Shown: positions 1 to 7,164 of the stretch, piece after piece
Position numbering within the stretch: position 1 is the stretch's first letter
Layout: each line of letters opens with the position of its first letter
From: Pimelobacter simplex
GTDB lineage: Bacteria; Actinomycetota; Actinomycetes; Propionibacteriales; Nocardioidaceae
NCBI RefSeq assembly: GCF_024662235.1
Contig: NZ_CP096276.1
Span: forward strand, 3,534,001 to 3,598,000
Length of the DNA: 64,000 bases
Direction: 5' to 3'
The notes under the pieces: generated by a model
The model's database searches: none
What the model saw: the letters and a program-made list of their open reading frames with translations, nothing else
Told to the model about the DNA's origin: nothing
Translations under genes and position numbers: made by a program

Positions 1-1088
1 TTGTCGTAGTCCTTGCGGAACCAGCGGCGGTAGTCCTCGTCGGCGAGCAGCGCGCGCCGCTCCTCGATCTGGTTCGACAGGTGCAGGGCGGCCGCACCGG
101 AGCCGAACTCCTCGAAGACCGGCAGGTCGATGCCGTCGGAGTAGACCTCGAACGGCACCGGCAGGTGCTGGAACCGGAAGTCCCCGCCGAACCGGTTGAC
201 CGTGCGGGCGATGAGCGGGAACAGGTGCGCCACCATCGGGATCGCCTTGATGTCGGCGGCCGAGAGCAGGCTGACCTTGAGCGCGGGCTTGCGGCCCCAG
301 CCGCAGCTGCTGAATGCCATCCGGACCAGGCTCTGCGGCTTCGCGACGTCCGGACCGCCCTGCAGGGCGCGGCCCCGGGCGCGGAGGAGACGCTGGAGGC
401 GGCGTCGCTCCCGCCCCTTGGCGTACGTCGACGGGAGGGTCCGCGAGCGGCACACCTCGCCGTCCAGCTTGTCGAACATCAGCTCCTGCGAGGACATCCC
501 GACGAAGCCCTCGTCGAGCGCGTCGGCCAGGTCGGCCTCGATCCGGGCGAGCTCGGCGCGGGTCGGGCGAACGGCGCGGTCGGTCGAGCGCTCCAGGCCC
601 ATCCGCGCGGCGCGGAGGTCGGAGTGGCCGATGAAGGCGGCGATGTTGGGGCCGAGCGGGAGGCGTTCGAGGGCGGCGACGTACTCGCCGGCGGTGGTCC
701 AGGTCTTGGCGTCCTCGAGCGCGGCGACGACGTAGGGGCGCGGGATCGCCTCGACCCGGCCGAAGAGGTCGCCCGCGTCGGACGGGCTGGCGTGCACGGT
801 CGAGAGCGAGCAGGAGCCGAGGAAGGTCGTGGTGACGCCGTGGCGCAGCGACTCGGCGAGGCCGGGCTGGACGAGCACCTCGATGTCATAGTGGGTGTGG
901 ATGTCGACCATCCCCGGGAGCACCCAGTGCCCGGTCGCGTCGATGACCCGCGGGCAGCCGGTCTCGTCGAGCGGCTCCGCGCTGACCTCGACGACGCGAC
1001 CGTCGCGGATGCCCAGGTGGCGCTGGGCGGAGGGCGCGCCGGTGCCGTCGAACCAGCGGCCGTTGCGGACGACGACGTCGTAGATCAT
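1..1088 (-). CDS. Amidohydrolase, N-acyl-D-amino-acid deacylase-like (3' part beyond window)
   Basis: The minus-strand reading frame starts at ATG 1086-1088 and runs off the left edge, so at least 362 residues are visible. It begins MIYDVVVRNG and has the amidohydrolase metal-binding motif DIHTHYD near residue 70, then a long segment with SDGIDLPVFEEFGSGAA. This is the D-aminoacylase / amidohydrolase-3 family, which hydrolyses N-acyl or cyclic amides with one or two bound metals. The start overlaps the stop of the upstream acyl-CoA synthetase gene (ATGA), so it is the last visible gene of a coupled operon. The real substrate cannot be told; a role in the same catabolic pathway is inference. 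Confidence 0.82.
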   Translation of the reverse strand, partial: MIYDVVVRNGRWFDGTGAPSAQRHLGIRDGRVVEVSAEPLDETGCPRVIDATGHWVLPGMVDIHTHYDIEVLVQPGLAESLRHGVTTTFLGSCSLSTVHASPSDAGDLFGRVEAIPRPYVVAALEDAKTWTTAGEYVAALERLPLGPNIAAFIGHSDLRAARMGLERSTDRAVRPTRAELARIEADLADALDEGFVGMSSQELMFDKLDGEVCRSRTLPSTYAKGRERRRLQRLLRARGRALQGGPDVAKPQSLVRMAFSSCGWGRKPALKVSLLSAADIKAIPMVAHLFPLIARTVNRFGGDFRFQHLPVPFEVYSDGIDLPVFEEFGSGAAALHLSNQIEERRALLADEDYRRWFRKDYD

Positions 1089-2674
1089 GAGCTGCTCCTG
1101 GCGGACTCGGCGTACGTGCGGTCGCGCTCGCCGCGCGACCACAGGAGGTCGCTCGTCGCGAGGCCCTCGGCGCGCAGCTCGCGCTTGAGCACCTTGTTGG
1201 TGGCGGTGCTCGGGAGCGCCGCGGCGATCCGGACGTGGCGCGGCCACGCCTTGGGCGAGAGGTCGGGCTGGGCGGCGAGGAAGTCCGTGAGACCCGACGG
1301 CGCGAGCGTCGCGCCGGACCGCAGCACCAGCGCGCACATCACCTGGTCGCCGACGCGCTCGTCCGCGACGGCGTACACGGCCGCCTGCGAGATCGCCTCG
1401 TGGCGCAGCAGGAGCTGCTCCAGCGGCGCGGCGGCGAGGTTCTCGCCGTCCACGCGCAACCAGTCGTCGGTGCGTCCGGCGAGGAAGACGAAGCCCTCCG
1501 CGTCGCGGTAGGCGAGGTCGCCCGACCAGTACATGCCGCCGTCGAGGCGCTCGGCCGTCGCCCGCTCGTCGTTGTAGTAGCCCGCGAAGAAGCCCGCTCC
1601 CTGGGTGTTCACGAGCTCGCCGACGGCCTCGTCGAGGTTGACCACGCGGCCGGCCTCGTCGTGGACGGCGCGCGGGCACTCCTGACGGGTCACCCGGTCG
1701 AAGACGGCGACGCCGTCGAACGGGACGCCGATCGAGCCGAGCGGGGTGTCCTCGGTGCGGGTGATGATGACGGCCGACTCGGTCGAGCCGAAGCCGTCCC
1801 ACACCGAGCAGCCGAAGCGCTGGGCGAACTCGCGGATGTCGCGGTCGGAGGCCTCGTTGCCGAAGGCGAACCGCAGCGGGTTGTCGGCGTCGTCCGACCG
1901 CGCCGGGGTGGCGAGGACGTAGGCGAGCGGCTTGCCGACGTAGTTGAGGTACGTCGCCCCGTAGCGCCGGATGTCGTCGAGGAAGCTGCTCGCCGAGAAC
2001 TCGGCGAGCGCCAGCGCCGCTCCCGAGGCGGCGCTGACCGCGAAGCCCGCCATCACGGCGTTGCTGTGGAACAGCGGCATCGCGCAGTAGGCGACATCGT
2101 CGGGACCGAGGCCGTACTTGTCGACCAGGACCGAGCCGGCCATGACCACCATGAAGTGGGCGACCTGGACCGCCTTGGGCTCTCCGCTCGTGCCCGAGGT
2201 GAAGATGAGCATGAACGTGTCCGTGGTGGTCACGTCCGGGAAGCCGTCGGTGCTCGTGGGCGCCGCCGCGACCGCGTCCCCCCAGGACGCGGCATCGGTG
2301 TCGACGACCGTGGCGCCGCCGAGGTCGAGCCCGTCGAGCAGCGGCAGGTGCGCCGCGTCGGTGAGCAGCACCTGGCAGTCGGCCCGGCGTACGTCGGCCG
2401 CGAGCGCCGCGCCCCGGCGGGTCGCGTTGATGCCGACCGTGATGTGCCCGCCGATCGCGCCGGCCGTGATCGCCAGCGCCATCTCGGGGCTGTTGGGGAG
2501 CAGGACCCCCACGTGGAGCGGCTTCTCGGGCCGTGCGAGGTCGCGCAGCACGTGGGCGCGGGCGGCGCCACCGGCGACGACCTCGCGCCAGGTCCACGTG
2601 TCGGCGCCGTGCTTGAGCCCGACCGTGTCGCGCGCGGCGTGCTCCAGCAGCAGGCCCCGGACCGTGTCAGCCAC
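1085..2674 (-). CDS. Acyl-CoA synthetase, FadD17-like adenylate-forming enzyme
   Basis: A 529-aa ANL-superfamily enzyme that activates a carboxylic acid to acyl-AMP and then acyl-CoA in the cytoplasm. The P-loop-like motif FTSGTSGEPK is at about 158-167, the GFGSTES motif near 294-300, YWSGDLAYRD near 382-391, and the C-terminal lysine motif TNKVLKREL near the end. Length is normal for the family. It starts with GTG and overlaps the preceding hydrolase gene by 8 bp, so translation is probably coupled. It resembles mycobacterial FadD17 in overall pattern (recollection only). It could activate the acid released by the neighbouring monooxygenase/hydrolase pair (inference). Confidence 0.88.
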   Translation of the reverse strand: MADTVRGLLLEHAARDTVGLKHGADTWTWREVVAGGAARAHVLRDLARPEKPLHVGVLLPNSPEMALAITAGAIGGHITVGINATRRGAALAADVRRADCQVLLTDAAHLPLLDGLDLGGATVVDTDAASWGDAVAAAPTSTDGFPDVTTTDTFMLIFTSGTSGEPKAVQVAHFMVVMAGSVLVDKYGLGPDDVAYCAMPLFHSNAVMAGFAVSAASGAALALAEFSASSFLDDIRRYGATYLNYVGKPLAYVLATPARSDDADNPLRFAFGNEASDRDIREFAQRFGCSVWDGFGSTESAVIITRTEDTPLGSIGVPFDGVAVFDRVTRQECPRAVHDEAGRVVNLDEAVGELVNTQGAGFFAGYYNDERATAERLDGGMYWSGDLAYRDAEGFVFLAGRTDDWLRVDGENLAAAPLEQLLLRHEAISQAAVYAVADERVGDQVMCALVLRSGATLAPSGLTDFLAAQPDLSPKAWPRHVRIAAALPSTATNKVLKRELRAEGLATSDLLWSRGERDRTYAESARSSS

Positions 2675-3578
2675 CGACCACCTCCGGCACCGCGGCGCCG
2701 ACGTGGCGCTGGAGGAAGTGCAGGGCGTGCGCGACGGCCGGCTCGTGGAACGGCTTGCCGGCGAACAGGTCGAAGTGGTCGCCCGGGTAGTGGCGCACCT
2801 CGGCGCGGCCGGAGAAGGCGGCCTTCATGGTGGCGTGCGGCGGTGCGCTGCGGTCGAAGTCGGCGACCTGCACCAGCCACGGGACCTCCAGCCCGGCGGC
2901 GGCCTTGGTGGGCGCGCGGGTGCCGAGCTCGAGGACGACGTCGGCGGCGATCTCGTTGCGCCAGGTGGGGCCGGCGATCGCGTGGTAGTCCTCGTAGGCG
3001 CCCGCGAGCGTCAGCGCGCCCGGCTCTCCGGGGTGCGCCACGACGGGGATCATCGCGGGGGCGCGGCCGGCCTTGCGCCGTACGGCGCTCGCGAGGCCGC
3101 GGCCCGTCGAGGCGAGCAGCTGGCCGGCGCTGTGGTGGCGGGTCGCGAGCCGCGCGGCGGCGAGCCCGTCGACCATCGGCACCACCGAGACCACGGCGGC
3201 GACATCGGTGCGCTCGGCCGCGACGGACACGACGTGGCCGCCACCGAGGGAGACGCCCCAGAGCACCACCCGGGCCGGGTCGACGCCGGGCAGCCGCTTG
3301 GCCGCGTCGGCGGCGGCGTGGAGGTCGGCGACCTGGCCGGCGAGCGAGACGACCTGGCGGGAGCCGCCGTCGCCGTCGCTGGCGCCGAAGCCGCGGTAGT
3401 CGAAGGTGACCGCGTGCAGCCCGGCCGCGGCGAAGGCCTCGGCGAACGGGAACATGCCCGCGTCCTGGGTGCCCGCGAGCCCGTGCGCGAGGACGACGAC
3501 CGGCGCGCCCTCGGCGCCCGCGAAGTGCGTGCCCGCGCAACGGACGCCGGCGGAGGTGAAGTCGAAGGTGGTGCTCAC
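2667..3578 (-). CDS. Alpha/beta hydrolase
   Basis: About 303 aa. The oxyanion-type HGLAG motif is near residue 31, the nucleophile elbow GVSLGG is around 120, and a late histidine sits in YPGDHFDLF. The start is taken at GTG 3576-3578 because it forms a GTGA overlap with the TetR stop and the protein begins cleanly with STTFDFTSAG; the longer frame upstream lies inside the TetR gene. It belongs to the dienelactone hydrolase / serine aminopeptidase type fold. Beside a flavin monooxygenase and an acyl-CoA synthetase it may cleave the ester formed by Baeyer-Villiger oxidation (inference). Confidence 0.85.
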   Translation of the reverse strand: MSTTFDFTSAGVRCAGTHFAGAEGAPVVVLAHGLAGTQDAGMFPFAEAFAAAGLHAVTFDYRGFGASDGDGGSRQVVSLAGQVADLHAAADAAKRLPGVDPARVVLWGVSLGGGHVVSVAAERTDVAAVVSVVPMVDGLAAARLATRHHSAGQLLASTGRGLASAVRRKAGRAPAMIPVVAHPGEPGALTLAGAYEDYHAIAGPTWRNEIAADVVLELGTRAPTKAAAGLEVPWLVQVADFDRSAPPHATMKAAFSGRAEVRHYPGDHFDLFAGKPFHEPAVAHALHFLQRHVGAAVPEVVGG

Positions 3579-4204
3579 GAGGTGCTCCCGTAGATGCTCT
3601 GGATCCAAAGGTGGGTGATGGCGTCGATGTGGGCCTCGCGCTCGGGGCCGACGCCCATCGCGTGCCGCTCGACGGCGTGGTCGTTGAGGTCGAGGAGGAC
3701 CGCGGCGAGGACGTGCGCGTCGGGTCCGGGCAGCGCCCGTCCGGCGGCGCGCTCGCGCTCGATCATCTCGGCGGTCATTTCGGCGAACTCGGCCCGTCCG
3801 GCCTCCCACAGCTCGCGCACGGCCGGGCTGGTCGCCCGCGCCTCGAGCAGCCCGCGGTAGGTGTGCGGCGTGCGGTCGACGGAGTCGAACAGGGTCGCGA
3901 CGACCGTGCGGATCCGGGCCTGCGGGTCGCCCTCGGCCTTGACGAGGAGGTCGGTCGCATCGGACGCGTCGTCGTACAGCTCGGCCATGAGGGCGAGGAC
4001 GGCGGTCGCCTTGCTCTCGAAGTAGAAGTAGAAGGCCGAGCGGGTCACGCCCGCGCGCCGCGAGATCTCGGCGACGTTGATCTCCTCCAGCGTCTGCTCG
4101 CGCAGCAGGTCGTCGAGCGCCTCCAGCAACGCGGCCCGGCGCTGGTCGCCGCGGTTGACGCTGCGGCGGTCGACCATCCGGGCCCAGAGCCGCTCGTCGC
4201 TCAT
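3575..4204 (-). CDS. TetR-family transcriptional regulator
   Basis: A 209-aa protein. The N-terminal helix-turn-helix spans about residues 25-60 with INVAEISRRAGVTRSAFYFYF, a classic TetR recognition segment. The C-terminal half is helical and would bind a small ligand. It starts at ATG 4202-4204 in an ATGA overlap with the monooxygenase gene and is followed by a GTGA overlap with the hydrolase, so the regulator is embedded in the middle of the operon it probably controls. The likely operators are the inverted repeats between this operon and the divergent SDR genes. Confidence 0.9.
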   Translation of the reverse strand: MSDERLWARMVDRRSVNRGDQRRAALLEALDDLLREQTLEEINVAEISRRAGVTRSAFYFYFESKATAVLALMAELYDDASDATDLLVKAEGDPQARIRTVVATLFDSVDRTPHTYRGLLEARATSPAVRELWEAGRAEFAEMTAEMIERERAAGRALPGPDAHVLAAVLLDLNDHAVERHAMGVGPEREAHIDAITHLWIQSIYGSTS

Positions 4205-5517
4205 CGGGCCGCCCTCGCGAGGCCGGCCGGGATCTCCTTGGCGCGCAGGTCGTGCTCGTAGAGGAAGTAGTCGAGCTGCTGGGTGTGCCGCGGCCGCTGC
4301 ACCATGTGGGCGGTGTACTTCTGCTGGTCCTCGTCGATGGTGCGCTCCATCTCCGCCTCGCTCGGCGGGGCGTAGCGCCCGACGAGCCACGCCGCGACGA
4401 GCCGGGTCTGGCACTCGACGAACGGGAAGAGCGTCGGCGTCGACTGGGCGAAGCCGATGAAGGCGACGTCCTCCATGCCGGGCTTGAAGATCCGCTTGTA
4501 GAGCCGGATGTGGTTCTCCGGGGCGCTGATGAGGTCCTCGTCGAAGAACGGGAACGTGATGTTGTAGCCCGTCGCGTGGATGACCACGTCGAAGTCCTCG
4601 GCCGTCCCGTCGGCGAAGTGGACGGTCTGCCCGTCCCACCGCTCGATGTCGCCCTTGGCCCGCAGGTCGCCCGAGCCCAGCCGCAGCGGCAGCTCGACCG
4701 ACTGGGTCGGGTGCGCCTCGAAGAACTTGTGGTTGGGCGTCGGCAGGCCGTAGTCCTCGGGCCGCCCGGCGGTCATCGGCTGCATCACCTGGACGAACTT
4801 GCGCTGCCACGCGAACGGGATGTGCGGCGAGGTCTTGTAGTACTTGTCGGCCGGCTTGCCGGCGAAGTACTTCGGCACGATCCAGGCGCTGCTGCGGGTC
4901 GAGATGACGACCTCGTTGTCGAGGGTCTTGCTGGAGAGCTCGACGGCGATGTCGGCGGCGCTGTTGCCCAGGCCGATGATGAGGATCCGCTTGCCCGTCA
5001 GGTCGTACGGCGTGCGCGGGTCGATGTACGCGTGCGAGTGCATCGTCAGGCCGGTGAACTCCCCCGGCTTGTCGGCGAAGCGCGGGTCCCAGTGGTGGCC
5101 GTTGGCGACGAGCAGGACGTCGAAGCGGCGGGTACCGGTGCGCTGGGTCTCGAGCTCCCAGCCGCCCTCGGGGTGCCGGCGCGCGTGCACGACGCCGTTC
5201 TCGAACTCGATGTGCCGGCGCAGGTCGAACGCGTCGGTGTAGGCGTCGAGGTAGTCCTTGACCTGGGTGTGGTGCGGGAAGTCCGGGTAGTCCTCGGGCA
5301 TCGGGAAGTCCTTGAAGGACAGCTGGTGCTTCGAGGTGTCGATGTGCAGCGAGCGGTAGGCGCTGCTGTGCCCGTTGGGATTGCCGAAGGCCCAGTTGCC
5401 GCCGACCCGGTCCGAGGACTCGAAGGTCGCGAACTCCAGTCCGTAGTCGGCGAGCATCTTGCTCATCGTGAGGCCGCTGATGCCGGCTCCGATGACAGCG
5501 ACGGTGGGGCGGTGCAT
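4201..5517 (-). CDS. Flavin-containing monooxygenase
   Basis: A 438-aa FAD- and NADPH-dependent monooxygenase. The FAD Rossmann motif VIGAGISG is at residues 8-15, the FMO/BVMO fingerprint FTGLTMHSHAY (FxGxxxHxxxY) is in the middle, and the second dinucleotide motif IGLGNSAAD follows it. Length fits class B flavoprotein monooxygenases. It is the promoter-proximal gene of a five-gene operon, with a good Shine-Dalgarno GGAGGAAG ahead of ATG 5517. Class B enzymes oxygenate S, N or ketone substrates; the hydrolase and CoA ligase downstream favour ketone-to-ester chemistry, but that is inference. Confidence 0.9.
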   Translation of the reverse strand: MHRPTVAVIGAGISGLTMSKMLADYGLEFATFESSDRVGGNWAFGNPNGHSSAYRSLHIDTSKHQLSFKDFPMPEDYPDFPHHTQVKDYLDAYTDAFDLRRHIEFENGVVHARRHPEGGWELETQRTGTRRFDVLLVANGHHWDPRFADKPGEFTGLTMHSHAYIDPRTPYDLTGKRILIIGLGNSAADIAVELSSKTLDNEVVISTRSSAWIVPKYFAGKPADKYYKTSPHIPFAWQRKFVQVMQPMTAGRPEDYGLPTPNHKFFEAHPTQSVELPLRLGSGDLRAKGDIERWDGQTVHFADGTAEDFDVVIHATGYNITFPFFDEDLISAPENHIRLYKRIFKPGMEDVAFIGFAQSTPTLFPFVECQTRLVAAWLVGRYAPPSEAEMERTIDEDQQKYTAHMVQRPRHTQQLDYFLYEHDLRAKEIPAGLARAAR

Positions 5518-5543
5518 TCCGGCTTCCTCCTTGACAAGGCGGG

Positions 5544-5557
5544 GTGACGGGCGTCAC
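5544..5557. promoter_or_regulatory. Inverted repeat GTGACG-GG-CGTCAC in divergent promoter
   Basis: Perfect 6-bp arms around a 2-bp centre, located just downstream of the predicted -10 of the monooxygenase operon. Plausible second operator for the embedded TetR regulator. Confidence 0.45.
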
Positions 5558-5585
5558 GTTAGGCGCATCATTTGACACGTGTCAA
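5556..5585 (-). promoter_or_regulatory. Promoter of the monooxygenase operon
   Basis: On the minus strand TTGACA (5585-5580) is followed after 18 nt by TAACGT (5561-5556). The predicted start of transcription is about 30 nt upstream of the monooxygenase ATG, leaving room for its GGAGGAAG ribosome site. Confidence 0.5.
5572..5585. promoter_or_regulatory. Perfect 14-bp palindrome TTGACACGTGTCAA, candidate TetR operator
   Basis: A fully symmetric 14-mer that overlaps the minus-strand -35 hexamer and lies 30 bp upstream of the divergent SDR start. Size and placement are as expected for a TetR-type operator that shuts both directions. Binding by the embedded TetR protein is inference. Confidence 0.55.
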
Positions 5586-5614
5586 TGACTACAGACGAAC
5601 GTCAGGAGAAGCCC

Positions 5615-6343
5615 ATGAAGGTCACCGTCGTCATCGGAGGCGCGTCCGGCATCGGAGCGGCCACGGCCCGGCTGCTGGCCGGGTCCGGGCACACCGTGGT
5701 CGTCGCCGACCTGCCCGGGACCACCGCCGACGCGCCCGTCGACGTCACCGACGAAGCCTCCGTCGCGGCCCTCCTCGACGGCGTCGTCGCCGAGCACGGC
5801 GCCCTGCACGGCGTGGTCAACTGCGCCGGGGTCAGCACCCTGGCCCGGGTCGTCGACCACGACGCCGCGGAGTGGCGCCGGATCGTCGACGTCTGCCTGA
5901 CCGGTGCCTTCCTGGTGCTCAAGCACGCCGGGCAGCGGGTCGCGGACGGCGGCTCGCTCGTCTCGCTGTCCTCGCTCAACGCCCGCCAGCCCGGCACCGG
6001 CCTGGCGGCGTACTGCGCGGCGAAGGCGGGCCTGGTCGCGCTGACCGAGGTCACCGCGCTCGAGCTCGGCACCCGCGGCGTCCGGGTCAACGCCGTCGCC
6101 CCCGGCCTCGTCGTCACGCCGCTGACCGCGCCGGCGATGGACATCCCCGGCGTGCGCGACGACTACCTCGACAACACCGCGCTCGGCCGCTCCGGCGAGC
6201 CGGACGAGATCGCCGCGGCGATCCGCTTCCTGCTCTCCGACGACGCCGCGTGGATCACCGGCGAGACGCTCGACATCAACGGCGGCGCGCACCTGCGGCG
6301 CTATCCCGACCTCGTCGGCCTCGTCGAGAAGGCGTTCGCGTGA
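5615..6343 (+). CDS. Short-chain dehydrogenase/reductase (first of a pair)
   Basis: A 242-aa classical SDR. The cofactor motif GGASGIG is at about residues 8-14, with an acidic residue (VVADL) after beta-2 suggesting NAD(H). The catalytic serine lies in SLSSLNA and the YxxxK pair in YCAAK. The start chosen is ATG 5615 because AGGAG sits 7 nt upstream; the in-frame starts further up lie in the operator palindrome. The gene is divergent from the monooxygenase operon and overlaps the second SDR by GTGA. It probably oxidises an alcohol to the ketone used by the monooxygenase, or a related step (inference). Confidence 0.9.
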   Translation: MKVTVVIGGASGIGAATARLLAGSGHTVVVADLPGTTADAPVDVTDEASVAALLDGVVAEHGALHGVVNCAGVSTLARVVDHDAAEWRRIVDVCLTGAFLVLKHAGQRVADGGSLVSLSSLNARQPGTGLAAYCAAKAGLVALTEVTALELGTRGVRVNAVAPGLVVTPLTAPAMDIPGVRDDYLDNTALGRSGEPDEIAAAIRFLLSDDAAWITGETLDINGGAHLRRYPDLVGLVEKAFA

Positions 6344-7164
6344 GCGCCCGGACCGCGATCGTCACCGGCGGCGGCTCGGGGATCGGCGCGGCACTGGTCC
6401 GCGCGCTCGTCGCCGACGGCGCCCACGTCGTCGTCGGCGACCTCGACCCCGACGCGGCCGCCGCGGTGGCCGCGGCCGCCACGGGTCCCGGGACGGCGGT
6501 CGCGCGCCAGGTCGACGTCACCTCGGCGGCCGCGGTGCAGGAGGCGGTCGACGCCGTCGTCGCCGAGCACGGCCGGCTCGACGTGATGTTCAACAACGCC
6601 GGGATCACCTTCCTCGGCAACACCGAGGACCTCACGCTCGACCAGTGGAACGCGATCATCGACGTCAACGTCCGCGGCGTCGTGCACGGCGTCCACGCGG
6701 CGTACCCGCAGATGATCCGGCAGCGCTCGGGGCACATCGTCAACACCGCGTCGATGGGCGGGCTGATGGCGGCGGGGCTGATGACGTCGTACGTGACGAC
6801 GAAGCACGCGGTCGTCGGTCTCTCGCTCGCACTGCGCACCGAGGCCGCCGCGCACGGCGTCGGCGTCACCGTCGTGTGCCCGGCGGCGGTCGACACCCCG
6901 ATCCTCGACAAGGGCGAGATCGGGCGCTACCGGGGGCGCGACTTCTACCTGGAGGGCCAGGGCGTCAAGGAGCCCGTCGACCCCGACCTGCTCGCCCGGC
7001 GGGTCCTCGCCGCGGTCGCGACGAACCGGCCGATCCTCATCGAGCCGCGGCAGGCGCGGGTCGCGTGGCGGATCGGCCGGCTCGCCCCCGGGTTCGTCAA
7101 CACGATGGCGACCCGGTTCGTGGCCAAGCAGCGGGCGGGGGTGCTCGACCCGCCTACCGCCTGA
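6340..7164 (+). CDS. Short-chain dehydrogenase/reductase (second of a pair)
   Basis: A 274-aa classical SDR starting with GTG 6340, which overlaps the stop of the first SDR. The cofactor motif GGGSGIG is near residues 9-15, NNAG is near 85, the catalytic serine is in NTASMGG and YVTTK gives the active-site Tyr and Lys. It has an extra C-terminal stretch rich in Arg and hydrophobic residues compared with the first SDR. It is coupled to that gene and shares its promoter. Its last 11 bp overlap the convergent giant HtaA gene. Confidence 0.9.
   Translation: MSARTAIVTGGGSGIGAALVRALVADGAHVVVGDLDPDAAAAVAAAATGPGTAVARQVDVTSAAAVQEAVDAVVAEHGRLDVMFNNAGITFLGNTEDLTLDQWNAIIDVNVRGVVHGVHAAYPQMIRQRSGHIVNTASMGGLMAAGLMTSYVTTKHAVVGLSLALRTEAAAHGVGVTVVCPAAVDTPILDKGEIGRYRGRDFYLEGQGVKEPVDPDLLARRVLAAVATNRPILIEPRQARVAWRIGRLAPGFVNTMATRFVAKQRAGVLDPPTA

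Noticed and set aside
1235..3409. Long plus-strand frame of 724 codons over the acyl-CoA synthetase and hydrolase genes
   Set aside because: Low-complexity Arg/Gly/Val composition and no motif; the minus-strand proteins have clear catalytic motifs.
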